Assembly: GCA_026129405.1 (NCBI GenBank)
Contig: JAHCID010000008.1
Span: 1 to 64,000, forward strand
Reading direction: 5' to 3'
Length of the DNA stretch: 64,000 nucleotides
DNA from: a bacterium
GTDB lineage: Bacteria > Desulfobacterota > Binatia > DP-6
The translations under genes were made by a program, and so were the position numbers. The notes beneath the pieces were generated by a model. That model ran no database searches, had not been told where the DNA came from, and saw only the letters and a program-made list of their open reading frames with translations. Position 1 is the first letter of the stretch, and each line of letters opens with the position of its first letter. Positions 1-9,062 of the stretch are shown here, in pieces.

Positions 1-860
1 GGCGGCGCCGCCGGTCGCCAGCGGCGCGAGCCAGCGCGCCGCGTACGCCCGCCGTCCGCGCCGCGGTACGAGGCCGAGGAGCGCGAGCGCGCTCATGCCG
101 GCGAGCGCCGTCGCCGCGGGCATCGGGCCGCCGAAGTCGGTCCGTGCGGCCCCCACGAGGGTGGCGCGCAGCAGGCTCGTCTCGCCCGGCAGCGGCGTGG
201 CGACGTGCGGCGCCAGCCAGGCGACGAACGACGCCACACATGCCACCACGGCGAAATGCCGCGGGGCGCGCCGGGCAGCGGCGCCGCCGCCGGCGGTGCT
301 CCCGACGAGGAGCCCGAGCGCCACCGCGATCGTCGCGAGGTTCACCCACGCGGCCACGAGCAGGAGGAGGACGCCGAGCCCCGGCGTGTCGCGGCCCGGG
401 TCCGGCGAGGCGTCCGAGAGCGAGCAGCGCCAGCGCCAGCCCGATCGCGTACGGCTGCGCGAGGAACCAGCAGAAGAGGAGATGGTCGGCCGTCGTCGCG
501 ACGAAGAGCGCGAGCAGCGCCACGAGCGGCGCGGAACGTCGCGGTCGCAGGTGATGAGCCAGCAGCGGGAAGACCGCCGCGCCCGTGAATCCCATCACCG
601 CGGTCTGCGCGAGCAGGTTCGCGATCGGCTCGTCGAGCCAGCCGAAGAGCGCGGGCACCAGCATGCCCCCAGCGCGCCTGCCCCCAGTAGTACGGCGTCC
701 AGTGCTGGATGCTGACGAGCGTCGGCAGGAACGAGTCGGAGTCGTGGAAGGCGACCAGGCGGCTCGTGCAGGCGAGCACGCCCAGGGCTCCGCAGCCCAC
801 GAGCGCCGCCGGCGGGAGCGCGTGTGTCCGGATCGGCAGGGCCGTTCGGCGCGGGGGCAC
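1..860 (-). pseudogene. Polytopic membrane protein, interrupted by two apparent frameshifts, truncated at window edge
   Basis: The reading starts at a GTG at 860. The first frame gives about 60 residues with a hydrophobic N-terminus and a soluble stretch containing FHDSDSFLPTL and PYYWGQARWG. The second frame picks up at about 664 (MLVPALFGWLDEP) and runs through hydrophobic helices to about 425. The third frame (DTPGLGVLLLLVAAWVNLAT) continues to the window edge. Together they read as one multi-helix inner-membrane protein of at least 285 residues, resembling membrane glycosyltransferases in texture only. The first shift falls at a run of five G on the coding strand (666-670); removing one base restores the frame. 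I recognise no family. It is the last gene of a minus-strand run behind the FNR-like gene. Confidence 0.55.
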
Positions 861-902
861 GGCCGGCCCTCGGATCGCCGCCGTCGGCCCGCGTCGAGCC
901 GC

Positions 903-1796
903 TCAGGCGTAGCGCTCGACCTGTACCGTGAAGCCGAGCTCGCCGAGGCGTCCCTGCACGCCGTCGATCATGGCGGGATGGCCGCAGGCGTAGGCGGCGG
1001 TCGTCGCCGGCGCCAGGCCGTGCCGGGCGACGGCGGCGTCGAGGTGCGCCTCGGCGCGGCCCTGCGCCCCGGTCCAGCCGGCGTTGCGTGCCTCGCCGGG
1101 GCGGCTGATCGTCGGCAGGTAGACGAGGAGGTCCGGCCGCGCCGCCGCGAGCGCCGCCAGCTCGTCGGCGTACCCGAGCTCGTCGGCGTAGCTGGCGCCG
1201 TGCACGAGCACGCAGCCGAGATCGCGCCGGCCGCGCTCTACGGCGTCGCGCAGCAGGCTGACGAACGGATTCACGCCGGTGACGGTGGCGAGCATCAGGT
1301 GGCGGCGCGCGTCCGGGGCGAGGGCGAGGCCGTCCTTCGCCGCGCCCGCGAGGCCGACGGCGTCGCCGGGGCGCAGCGCCCGCCAGCGCTCCGACATCGG
1401 ACCGCCCGGCACCAGCTCGACGAAGAGCTCGAGGTCGCGCTCGTGCGGCGCGGACACGAGTGTGTAGCGCCGGCGCACGCCGCCCAGCACGAGTCGCACC
1501 GACTGGCCGGCGCGGTACGTGAAGCCCGGCGGGCGGGCGAGGACGACGCGCAGGAGGTCCGGCGTCGGCCGCTCGAGGCGCAGGACGGCGGCGCCGCTGC
1601 CCGCTCCCTCGCGGCCTGCGGCGCCGTCGGCCGCCGCGGGTCGTCGCGCGTCGGTCGTCGCGGCAGGCGCCGGGGCCACGCCGGCGAGGCGCTGCCGTGC
1701 CCGCGCGCGCCGTTGCTCGACGTGGAGCAGGAGCGCACGCAGCGACGGATCCGTCGCATCGACGTCGCGGCGCATGCGGCCGACCATGGCGCGCAT
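903..1796 (-). CDS. Ferredoxin-NADP reductase-like FAD/NAD(P)H oxidoreductase
   Basis: This is a cytosolic flavoprotein of the ferredoxin-NADP+ reductase superfamily that probably moves electrons between NAD(P)H and an unidentified carrier. After a basic, Ala/Pro-rich N-terminus of about 70 residues, the FAD-binding barrel shows the RxYT motif (RRYTLVSAP). The NAD-binding half shows TGVNPFVSLLRD, and a C-terminal CGHP motif (YACGHPAMIDGV) closes the nicotinamide site. No iron-sulfur or flavodoxin domain is fused. The ATG at 1796 is chosen because it lies 28 bases after the preceding gene's stop; ATG 1787 is also possible. The partner and substrate cannot be told from sequence. Confidence 0.8.
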   Translation of the reverse strand: MRAMVGRMRRDVDATDPSLRALLLHVEQRRARARQRLAGVAPAPAATTDARRPAAADGAAGREGAGSGAAVLRLERPTPDLLRVVLARPPGFTYRAGQSVRLVLGGVRRRYTLVSAPHERDLELFVELVPGGPMSERWRALRPGDAVGLAGAAKDGLALAPDARRHLMLATVTGVNPFVSLLRDAVERGRRDLGCVLVHGASYADELGYADELAALAAARPDLLVYLPTISRPGEARNAGWTGAQGRAEAHLDAAVARHGLAPATTAAYACGHPAMIDGVQGRLGELGFTVQVERYA

Positions 1797-1824
1797 CGCG
1801 CGGGATGCCAAGCCCGCGCGCGGC

Positions 1825-2436
1825 TCAGCGTCCGAAGCGCGAGCGCAGCCAGGCCCCGACGCCGCGCGGGGCGGGCGTCGCACCCGTCTCCGTACCGAGG
1901 AGCAGGCGGGCGACGGTGGCGACCGCGTCGTCGACGGTCGCCACGCGCACCAGGGCGAGGCTGCGATCGTCCAGCTCCTGGCGGACGTCGGGTGACAGCG
2001 CGGCCGCGCCGGCGGCGGGCAGCACGACGGTGCCGCCCGGGGTGAGCGCCAGCGTGCCGGCCTGGGCGCGGCCGTCGAGCGCGTCCACGGCCGTGATCGG
2101 CGCGTCGGCCGCGTCGCCGCCGACGCCGCCCGCGGCGGCGACGCCGATCGGCAGCGCTCGCCCATGGGCATGCCCGAGCGCGTGCGCCGCGTAGGCCAGG
2201 AGGAGCGGCAGCCCGAGCGCGTCCGGCTCGCCCGCGGCGTCGACGGCGAGCCGACAGCCGAGCACCGACGGCACCAGGCGACGCGCCTCGAGCGCGCGCG
2301 CGGCGGCGGCGACGGCGCGGCTCGCGACCGCGTCCAGCGCCGGCGTCGCGGCGGTCACGCGCACGCCGGGCGTGGTCTCGATCGCCACCGTGATCGTCGC
2401 GGACGATCCGTCCGCGAGCAGCGCGTGGAACGGCAT
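1825..2436 (-). CDS. Protein with degenerate Lon-protease-like (S5-fold) domain
   Basis: This 203-residue protein opens with MPFHALLADGSSATITVAIE. Its layout follows the Lon/ComM/RadA S5-like fold: an N-terminal strand region, a segment LGLPLLLAYAAHALG where Lon carries its GPSAG serine, a segment PITAVDALDGRAQAGTLAL resembling Lon's LPVGGIKEK region, and a final strand with VATVDDAVATVARLLL. At the catalytic places I see Ala or Leu instead of Ser, and no matching Lys, so proteolysis is unlikely. The match is by eye and moderate. It is co-oriented with the FNR-like gene 28 bases downstream. The start at 2436 follows from where the fold begins; an upstream in-frame extension shows only low-complexity sequence. 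Confidence 0.5.
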   Translation of the reverse strand: MPFHALLADGSSATITVAIETTPGVRVTAATPALDAVASRAVAAAARALEARRLVPSVLGCRLAVDAAGEPDALGLPLLLAYAAHALGHAHGRALPIGVAAAGGVGGDAADAPITAVDALDGRAQAGTLALTPGGTVVLPAAGAAALSPDVRQELDDRSLALVRVATVDDAVATVARLLLGTETGATPAPRGVGAWLRSRFGR

Positions 2437-2589
2437 GGGCCCAGGACGTGTAGCCGCGCCGACCCGGGCCGTCAAAAGCGCCGCGATGCTGGCGTCAAAT
2501 GGCAAGACCCCGGTGACGGGCGGCGCGCATCGTCGGCGCGCAAGGCGGCGGGCGTCGGCTCCACCATGGGACACGAAGGAGGAAGTGTC

Positions 2590-4008
2590 GTGATCGCACA
2601 TCGTCATCGGGAGCGCGGAGCCTGCAGGCTCCGCGGCATCACGGCCGTCGCCGTGCTCGCCGTCGCGTCCCTCGGGCACGCGTTGCCCATCGAGCTGAAG
2701 GATCAGAACGGGACGAAGTACTGGGTCAACACCGACGTCGACCCGCTCGAGGACCTCTCGAACGCGTCGGGCGCGCTCACCAACGCCACCTACGTGAAGC
2801 CGGTCACGGTGACGAGCTACTTCGTCGGCTTCACGCCGTTCTTCGGCTTCGCGACCGTCTACACGGTGCAGCGCCAGGTGGACATTCCGCTCACCAACGC
2901 CTTCGCCGGCTTCAACGGACTCGCCATCACGTCGGTGGGCGGCACGCCGCTGCCGGCACCGCGTATCTACAATCCCGGCGAGCCGCTGGCGGCGGAGGAG
3001 TGCGAGCAGAACGGGGCGAACCGCCAGCTCGTGTTCCCGACCCAGACCTTCACCGCGCCGTCGTTGGCGGTGAGCCGCAAGGTCTTCGTGCCGAGCAACG
3101 GCGACTTCGTGCGCTGGATGAACGTCGTCACCAACACCGGCGCCGCTCCCGTCGAGGTGGGCATCTCGCTGCGCGGCCTCCTCGGCTCGGGGAGCGACAC
3201 GTCCATCGTCGCGACCTCGACCGGCGGCTCGAGCCTCGGCGCCTCCGTACAGTGGTTCACCACCGCGCAGATGCTGCCGGGCAACGTGCAGTCCGATCAG
3301 CCGCGGCTGGGCTTCGTCGTGCAGGGGCCGGGCGCGGTGAGCCCGCCGACGTCGGTCGGCATCAACAGCGCGGGCCAGGCCGCGTTCACGTGGACGCCGA
3401 CGATCGCGGCGGGCGGCACGGCGATCGTGATGACGTTCTCCACCGTGCAGGGGAGCAGCAAGCAGGCGAAGAACACGGTCGAGAACCTCGTCGACCTGGA
3501 TGCGAAGAGCATCAACTGTCTCAGCGAGGCCGAGCTGTCGCAGGTCGTCAACTTCGCACCCATCACGCCGCCGCAGTTCAAGTCGGCCACCATCGAGCTG
3601 AAGTTCAAGAAGACCGGCGCCGACACGATCCAGTGGAAGGGCAAGCTGACGGTCGCCGAGGGCGTCTCGCTCGCCGGCCTGCCGGTGACGGTCGACGTCG
3701 GCGGCGTGCAGCAGGCCTTCGTGCTGGACAAGCAGGGCAAGGCGAACGACGGCAACGGCAACAAGTTCGCGCTGAACGCCTCGCTGAAGAACGGCGTCAC
3801 CAAGGCCGGCACCTACAAGTTCACCTTCCACCTGAAGGGCGACTTCCAGACGGCGCTCGCGGACTACGGCCTCGTCGACGCCAGCGAGAAGAACGTCCCG
3901 GTCACGCTGCCGGTGGTGTTCGACGCCGGGCCCGGAGCGTACGCGACCAGCCAGGCGTTCACCTACAAGGCGACGCAGGGGAAGTCGGGCACTGCGACCG
4001 GATCGTGA
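2590..4008 (+). CDS. Secreted protein of unknown function
   Basis: This is a 472-residue exported protein. The GTG start at 2590 is preceded by a strong AGGAGG at 2577-2582 with a 7-base gap. The N-terminus is basic (IAHRHRERGACRLRG) and is followed by a hydrophobic core (ITAVAVLAVASLGHA), giving a signal peptide cleaved before LPIELKDQ. The mature part is rich in Thr, Val, Gly and Asn and looks all-beta, with no repeats long enough to delimit. There are only two cysteines, in EECEQNG and INCLSEAE. I do not recognise a family. It stands alone, upstream of the broken sulfatase gene, and is divergent from the Lon-like gene. Confidence 0.75.
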   Translation: MIAHRHRERGACRLRGITAVAVLAVASLGHALPIELKDQNGTKYWVNTDVDPLEDLSNASGALTNATYVKPVTVTSYFVGFTPFFGFATVYTVQRQVDIPLTNAFAGFNGLAITSVGGTPLPAPRIYNPGEPLAAEECEQNGANRQLVFPTQTFTAPSLAVSRKVFVPSNGDFVRWMNVVTNTGAAPVEVGISLRGLLGSGSDTSIVATSTGGSSLGASVQWFTTAQMLPGNVQSDQPRLGFVVQGPGAVSPPTSVGINSAGQAAFTWTPTIAAGGTAIVMTFSTVQGSSKQAKNTVENLVDLDAKSINCLSEAELSQVVNFAPITPPQFKSATIELKFKKTGADTIQWKGKLTVAEGVSLAGLPVTVDVGGVQQAFVLDKQGKANDGNGNKFALNASLKNGVTKAGTYKFTFHLKGDFQTALADYGLVDASEKNVPVTLPVVFDAGPGAYATSQAFTYKATQGKSGTATGS

Positions 4009-4054
4009 ACCGCCGCGGCGCGCGGCCCCGTGCCGCCGAGGCCGCGCCTGGGGC

Positions 4055-4958
4055 GTGCTGCTCGTCCTTGCCGCCGGCCTCGCCGGCTGCGATCGGCGGC
4101 AGCCGCCCAACCTGCTGATCGTCACCGTCGACACGCTGCGCGCCGATCGGCTCGGGTGCTACGGCTTCGCGCTCGCGCAGACGCCGGCGATCGACGGGCT
4201 GGCCCGCGAGGGCGTGCGCTGTGCCGACGCCGCCTCGTCGGCGCCGATCACGCTGCCGGCGCACAGCTCGATCATGACCGGGCTGTGTCCGCCGGCGGGA
4301 GTACGAAGCGTCGCTCGCGCGCGATCCGCGCCAGCATCGCGTGCTGGGCGCGCTCGGCGCGCTGGCCCTGCGCCGCGACGACTTGGACGAGGCCGAGCGG
4401 CGCTTCCGCGCGGCGCTGGAGCTGGCGCCGTCCTACGTCGAGGCGATGAGCAACCTCGGCGGCGTGGCCGCGGTACGCGGCGACGCCGCGGGCGCCGAGG
4501 CCTGGTACGAGCGCGCGATCGCCGTCGATCCGAGCTACCCGCACGTGCACCGGCGGCTCGCCGACCTGTTCTACGACCGCCATGACTGGGCGCGCGCGCT
4601 CGCGTACTACCGCCGGGTGCTGGCAGCGCTGCCGACGCCTTTCGAGGTGCTCGTCCAGGCGGGCAACGCGGCGCGCTTCCTCGGCGACGACGCTGCGGCG
4701 CGGGACTACTATGCGGCGGCGGGACGCGTGCGCGCCGACTCGTGGATCCCGCCCTACAACCTCGCCTGCCTCGCCGCGCTGGCCGGCGACGCCGGCGGCG
4801 CGCTCGCGCTGCTCGGCGAGGCCGCGGACCTCGGCCTCGCCGCACCGCCCCTCCTCGACGACAACGACGACTTCGCGTCGCTGCGGGCGACGCCCGAGTG
4901 GACGCAGCTCGCGGCCCGCGTGCAGACCGCCGCGATCGTGCGCCCGCGGCGCTCGTGA
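4055..4958 (+). pseudogene. Sulfatase-like/TPR protein with central deletion and frame change
   Basis: The first 80 codons from GTG 4055 encode a lipoprotein signal (LAAGLAGC) and the opening of an alkaline-phosphatase-superfamily sulfatase: NLLIVTVDTLRADRLGCYG followed by ITLPAHSSIMTGL. At about 4290-4305 this stops matching and a different frame takes over (YEASLARDPRQHRVLGALGALALRR). That frame encodes at least four TPR-type helical hairpins, among them LDEAERRFRAALELAPSYVEA, to the stop at 4958. Intact sulfatase-TPR proteins of this kind are usually 600-750 residues. Here roughly a kilobase of the sulfatase domain, including the C-terminal metal ligands, is absent. The downstream part could still be translated from GTG 4341. 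It is either a real pseudogene or a collapsed assembly. Confidence 0.7.
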
Positions 4959-5023
4959 GCGCGCGCTGGCGTCAGATGGCAAGCGGGGGGACGCACGGCG
5001 GGCTAGGGACGCCCGTCGGGACG

Positions 5024-5884
5024 ATGATCGGATCGATGTTGATGCTGCTGCTCGCCGCGACGGTGCCGGGCGATGCGTTCGCCGCGGGCAGTGCCGCGAC
5101 GTGCGGCGGGCCGTGCTTCCGTGCGGCGCGGAGCGAGCAGCAGGAGTGCCGCGGCAGCGCCGACGGCGCCTTCGTCCTCGAGCGGGCGCGTTGCCTCGAG
5201 CGCGACCCGGTGTGCGTCGGGGCGTGCCTCGAGACGCAAGAGGAGTGTCGCGACGCCACCGGCCATCCCGACCAGATCGCGCACTGCGATGCGCAGCTCG
5301 AGAGCGCGCTCGCGCGGTGCGTGACGAGCCATCCGACGGCGCCGAAGAAGCGTGCCCGGTGCGTCGATCGCGCGCAGCTCGACGGCTACGAGTGCCGCGC
5401 CGGCGCGCGCCGCGCGTCGCGCGACGCGCTGGCCGAGTGCGACCGCACCGGCGACGCTTGCCGGCAGGACTGTGGTCCGGGCACTCCGCCCGCCGGCGCC
5501 GCGGCGTGCAAGGGGGCGGCGCGGCTGGCACGCCGTGCGGCGCTCCAGTCGTGCCGGCGGACGTTCCAGATCACGGCGAGCGCCTGTCTCGACAAGGACG
5601 CGACCTGCGCGCAGGCCTGTGGGGCGACGCGCCGGGCCTGCGAGGCGCCGATCGAGGCCACGCTCGGGGCGGCGGTCGGCGCGTGCGTGCAGGCGAAGGA
5701 CGCCGCCGTCGCCGCCTGTCGCGCCACCGAGCCGCCCGGCAGCCCGCAGCGCGAGTCGTGCGAGCAGGAGGCGGGGGCGACGGCGTTCACCTGTCGGCTG
5801 GCCGCCCGCGACGCCGCGGCGCCCGGCCTCACCGCCTGCGGCGACGCGTACGTCGCCTGCGTGAAGGCGTGCCCGGCATCCTGA
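5024..5884 (+). CDS. Secreted cysteine-rich helical protein
   Basis: This is a protein of about 286 residues. ATG 5024 gives a good signal peptide (MIGSMLMLLLAATVPGDAFA); an in-frame ATG at 4976 would add 16 residues with no signal character. The mature protein is Arg/Ala-rich and predicted helical, with about 30 cysteines, many spaced CxxxC or CxxxCxxxxxxC as in CGGPCFRAARSEQQECRG and CVGACLETQEECRD. This suggests repeated disulfide-stapled helical hairpins. No metal- or heme-binding motif (CxxCH) is present. It is followed 11 bases later by the outer-membrane barrel gene, so the two may be co-transcribed. The family is unknown. Confidence 0.7.
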   Translation: MIGSMLMLLLAATVPGDAFAAGSAATCGGPCFRAARSEQQECRGSADGAFVLERARCLERDPVCVGACLETQEECRDATGHPDQIAHCDAQLESALARCVTSHPTAPKKRARCVDRAQLDGYECRAGARRASRDALAECDRTGDACRQDCGPGTPPAGAAACKGAARLARRAALQSCRRTFQITASACLDKDATCAQACGATRRACEAPIEATLGAAVGACVQAKDAAVAACRATEPPGSPQRESCEQEAGATAFTCRLAARDAAAPGLTACGDAYVACVKACPAS

Positions 5885-5895
5885 GGGGAGGGGCG

Positions 5896-6726
5896 GTGCC
5901 GCAGCATCCGATCGTGCGCGCGCTCGCCCTCGTGCTGGCCCTGGCCCTGCCGGGGCTCGCGGCGGCCGAGGAGGTCCCCGCCGCGGGCGCGTCCGCCTGG
6001 CGCTTCGAGGTGGCGCCGTACGCCTGGCTCACCGGCACGTTCGGCACCGTCGAGGTGGAGAACCGGACCGCCTTCGTCGACCTCACCGTCGACGATCTCC
6101 TCACCCTGCTGTTCGACGGCGACGCGCTCGCCGGCGCCGCCTGGTTCCAGGCGTCGTACGGACGCTGGAGCGCCTTCCTCGACGCCTTCGGCGGCTACGT
6201 CGAGCTGAAGACCGACGCCAAGGTGTGCTGCACGACGCTCGACGCCAAGCTCACGATGTACCCCGTCGCGATCGACGTCGGCTTCGGCTACCAGCTCGGC
6301 GCCTGGACGCTGCGCGACCGCCGCCGTCCGCTGACCCTCGGCGTCTACGCCGGCACGCGCATCATGCACCTCGGCAACGTCCTGCGTGCCGACACGCAGC
6401 GCCCGGGCGTCGTCGGCCGCGCGCTCGCCGCGGACGAGGCGTTCGACTGGGCCGATCCGATGATCGGCGTGCGCTGGGAGGTGCCCGTGCACGACCGCCT
6501 GTCGCTCGACTTCCGCGGCGACATCGGCGGCTTCGGCGCCAGCTCGGATCTGATCTGGGGGCTCGTCGGCGGTGTGCGCTGGTGGCTCCCGTGGAGCCCG
6601 TGGGGCAGCCAACCGTGGCTCGGCCTCGGCTACCGCGCGATCTCGTTCGATCACGACTTCGGGCCGGACTCGGCCGGGAACCTCGAGATGCGTGGACCCT
6701 ACAGCGCGCTCGGCTTCGCGTTCTGA
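5896..6726 (+). CDS. Outer-membrane beta-barrel protein
   Basis: A GTG start at 5896, right behind a purine-rich GAGGGGAGGGG ribosome site, gives 276 residues. The signal peptide is RALALVLALALPGLAAA. The mature protein shows alternating aromatic/small residues in strands such as WRFEVAPYAWLTGTFG, LSLDFRGDIGGFG and WLGLGYRAISFDHDF. It ends in a C-terminal strand with terminal Phe (YSALGFAF), the signal expected for BAM-assembled barrels. Eight to ten strands would fit the length. No substrate can be inferred. The 3' end overlaps the convergent AraC-family gene by 28 bases. Confidence 0.75.
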   Translation: MPQHPIVRALALVLALALPGLAAAEEVPAAGASAWRFEVAPYAWLTGTFGTVEVENRTAFVDLTVDDLLTLLFDGDALAGAAWFQASYGRWSAFLDAFGGYVELKTDAKVCCTTLDAKLTMYPVAIDVGFGYQLGAWTLRDRRRPLTLGVYAGTRIMHLGNVLRADTQRPGVVGRALAADEAFDWADPMIGVRWEVPVHDRLSLDFRGDIGGFGASSDLIWGLVGGVRWWLPWSPWGSQPWLGLGYRAISFDHDFGPDSAGNLEMRGPYSALGFAF

Positions 6727-7121
6727 CGGCCGGGCAGGAGGCGGGCGCGGCGATACGCGATCGGCGACTGTCCGGTCCAGCGGCGGAACGCGCGCGTGAA
6801 GTGCGCGTGGTCCGAGTAGCCGAGGTCGAAGGCGATGTCGACGACCTTGGCGTCGGTGTCGCCGAGCAGGCGGAGCGCCGCGACACGGCGGCGGGTCGCG
6901 AGCAGGCTCTCGACGCTGCATCCCTGCTCGGCGAGGCGGCGCTGGAGCGTCCGGACGCTCGTGCCGAGCGCCGTGGCGATCGCGTGCACGCTCGGCGACG
7001 GGTCTGCCACCGACAACACCGCGCGCACGCGCTCGACCAGGCTCGATGGGGGTTCCGGCTCCTCGTCCGCCCGGGCGGGCGCGGGTTGCGTGGGGCTGTC
7101 GGGCGGACGGCTGTGCGGCAT
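6699..7121 (-). CDS. AraC-family transcriptional regulator, DNA-binding domain only
   Basis: This 140-residue protein consists of an acidic, Pro-rich N-terminal tail of about 35 residues and then a complete AraC/XylS double helix-turn-helix. The first HTH is VHAIATALGTSVRTLQRRLAEQG and the second VVDIAFDLGYSDHAHFTRAF, followed by the family signature RRWTGQSPIAYR. There is no ligand-binding domain, so it is much shorter than a typical 280-300-residue AraC protein. Small stand-alone versions often act as redox or stress regulators (SoxS/MarA type). The target is unknown; the convergent barrel gene is only a neighbour. Confidence 0.85.
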   Translation of the reverse strand: MPHSRPPDSPTQPAPARADEEPEPPSSLVERVRAVLSVADPSPSVHAIATALGTSVRTLQRRLAEQGCSVESLLATRRRVAALRLLGDTDAKVVDIAFDLGYSDHAHFTRAFRRWTGQSPIAYRRARLLPGRQNAKPSAL

Positions 7122-7219
7122 CGCTCGCGCCTCTCATGGCGCAGGCGCGGCTTGATCGCAAGATGAACGCGTCGCGAGCTAGCGTCCCGGCGGCGCGCGG
7201 TCCGCCGCCGGGTACGGCC

Positions 7220-9016
7220 TCAGCCGCGCTTGGCTTCGAGCTCGCTCCAGCGCGTGTAGAGCCGATCGATCGCCTCCTGCGCGCCGTGCAGCGCCGCGCA
7301 GCGTGCGGCGAGCTCGTCGGCGCTGCTGGCGACGGCGGGATCGTCGAGCGCCGCCTGGCAGGACGCGAGGTGCGTCTCGGCGGCGAGGATGGCGGCCTCC
7401 ATCCCGTCCCACTCGCGTTGCTCGGCCCAGGTGAGGCGCTTCGCCGCCGGCCTCGGCGGTGCGGGCAGAGGGGCGGCGGCCTTCGACTTCGCCGCCGCCG
7501 GCCGGGCACGGCGCTGCGCCTCCCACTGCGCGTAGTCGGCGAACGGCACCGCCGCGCCGCTGCCGTCGAGTGCGAGCACCGTCGTGGTCACGCGCTCGAA
7601 GAGGAAGCGGTCGTGCGTGACCAGCACGACCGCGCCGGGGAACTCGAGCAGGCTCTCCTCGAGCACCTCGAGGGTCGGGATGTCGAGGTCGTTGGTCGGC
7701 TCGTCGAGCACGAGCACGTCGGCGGGCTGGAGCATCAGCGCCGCGAGCAGCACGCGCGCCTGCTCGCCGCCGGAGAGCCGGCCGACCGCCATGGGCAGTT
7801 GCTCGGGGCGGAAGAGGAAGCGCTGCGCCCAGCCGGCGACGTGGATCGGCCGCCCGCCGAAGACCACCTGGTCGCCCTCGGGGGCGAGCGCGCGGCGCAG
7901 CGGCACGGTCGGGTCGAGCGCGGTGCGGTGCTGGTCGAGGGTGGCGATGCGCAGCCCGGGGATGCGCTCGATGCGGCCGGCGTCGGGCTCGAGCGCGCCG
8001 GTGAGGAGCCGGATGAGCGTCGACTTGCCGCTGCCGTTCGCGCCGAGGAGGCCGAGCCGGGTGCCGGGGCCGAGGACGAGATTCACGTCGTCGAGCACGC
8101 GGCGTGCGCCGAACGCCTTGGCGGCGTGCTCGACGACGAGGAGCCGCTTCGTGCGTCGCTCGGTGGCCGTGAAGTCGAGCGCGGTCGTACGCCGGGTCTG
8201 CCGTGCCTGCACCGCGGCCAGCTCGTCCGCCAGCCGTCCGGCCTCGTCGATGCGCGACTGCGCCTTCGTGGTGCGCGCCTTCGGACCGCGGCGCAGCCAC
8301 TCGGTCTCGCGGCGCACGCGGTTCGCGAGCGTCGCCTGCCAGCGCGCCTGCTCGTGCAGGGCGGCGTCCTTGCGCTCGAGGAAGTCGCTGTAGCGGCCGC
8401 GGGTCTCGAAGAAGCCGCCCGGATGCACCGGGTCGAGGTCGAGGACGCGCCGCGCGGTGTGCTCGAGGAACCAGCGGTCGTGGCTGACGACGAGCTGCGC
8501 GGCGGCGAGGCCCTCCAGCAGCTCCTCGAGCCAGAGGATGCCCTCGAGATCGAGGTGGTTCGTCGGCTCGTCCATGAGCAGGAGGTCGGGCTCGGCGACG
8601 AGCGCGCACGCGATCGCGAGCCGCTTGCGCCAGCCGCCCGACAGCGGACCCGGGGTCGCGTCGGGATCGGCGAAGCCGCAGCGGGTGAGGGTGGCGCGGA
8701 CGCGCACGGCGCGCGCCGTCGGGTCGAGCCCGTCGCCGGCGAGCGCGTCGTCGACGATCGCCAGGATCGGGCGATCGTCGGGGAAGGTCGGGTGCTGCGG
8801 CACGAAGGCGAGCCGCGCCTGACGGCGGAGCGCGATCGTGCCCGCGTCCGGCGTCTCGAGACCCGCGAGCAGGCGCAGCAGCGTCGACTTGCCGGCGCCG
8901 TTCGGGCCGACGAGCCCGATGCGGTCGCCGTCGTGGACGCCGAACGACACGTCGGCGAAGAGCGGCGCGGCGCCGTAGGCCTTGGTGACGTTCTGACAGC
9001 CGAGCAGGAGGGCCAT
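7220..9016 (-). CDS. uup: ABC-F family ATPase, Uup-like
   Basis: This is a soluble ribosome- and nucleic-acid-associated ABC-F ATPase of 598 residues with no membrane domain. It has two ATP-binding cassettes. The first shows Walker [12 protein letters not shown], signature LSGGWRKRLA and Walker [12 protein letters not shown]. The second shows GANGSGKSTLI, LSGGEQARVLLA and [12 protein letters not shown]. Between them is the charged inter-domain linker (VRRETEWLRRGPKARTTKAQ). The last 85 residues form the Ala/Glu-rich coiled coil typical of Uup (AAETHLASCQAAL). Known Uup proteins affect precise transposon excision, replication-fork stability and ribosome assembly. A second ABC-F gene (ettA) lies at 39842. 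Confidence 0.88.
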   Translation of the reverse strand: MALLLGCQNVTKAYGAAPLFADVSFGVHDGDRIGLVGPNGAGKSTLLRLLAGLETPDAGTIALRRQARLAFVPQHPTFPDDRPILAIVDDALAGDGLDPTARAVRVRATLTRCGFADPDATPGPLSGGWRKRLAIACALVAEPDLLLMDEPTNHLDLEGILWLEELLEGLAAAQLVVSHDRWFLEHTARRVLDLDPVHPGGFFETRGRYSDFLERKDAALHEQARWQATLANRVRRETEWLRRGPKARTTKAQSRIDEAGRLADELAAVQARQTRRTTALDFTATERRTKRLLVVEHAAKAFGARRVLDDVNLVLGPGTRLGLLGANGSGKSTLIRLLTGALEPDAGRIERIPGLRIATLDQHRTALDPTVPLRRALAPEGDQVVFGGRPIHVAGWAQRFLFRPEQLPMAVGRLSGGEQARVLLAALMLQPADVLVLDEPTNDLDIPTLEVLEESLLEFPGAVVLVTHDRFLFERVTTTVLALDGSGAAVPFADYAQWEAQRRARPAAAKSKAAAPLPAPPRPAAKRLTWAEQREWDGMEAAILAAETHLASCQAALDDPAVASSADELAARCAALHGAQEAIDRLYTRWSELEAKRG

Positions 9017-9062
9017 GGGCGGAGGACGTCCATGGCCGGTCCGCCCCGGGGACGCAAGCCGC

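Noticed and set aside
4341-4958. Independent TPR protein gene
   Set aside because: Reading upstream of GTG 4341 continues a TPR-like frame (YEASLARDPRQHRV) that joins the sulfatase remnant, so it is more likely the 3' part of a broken fusion gene.
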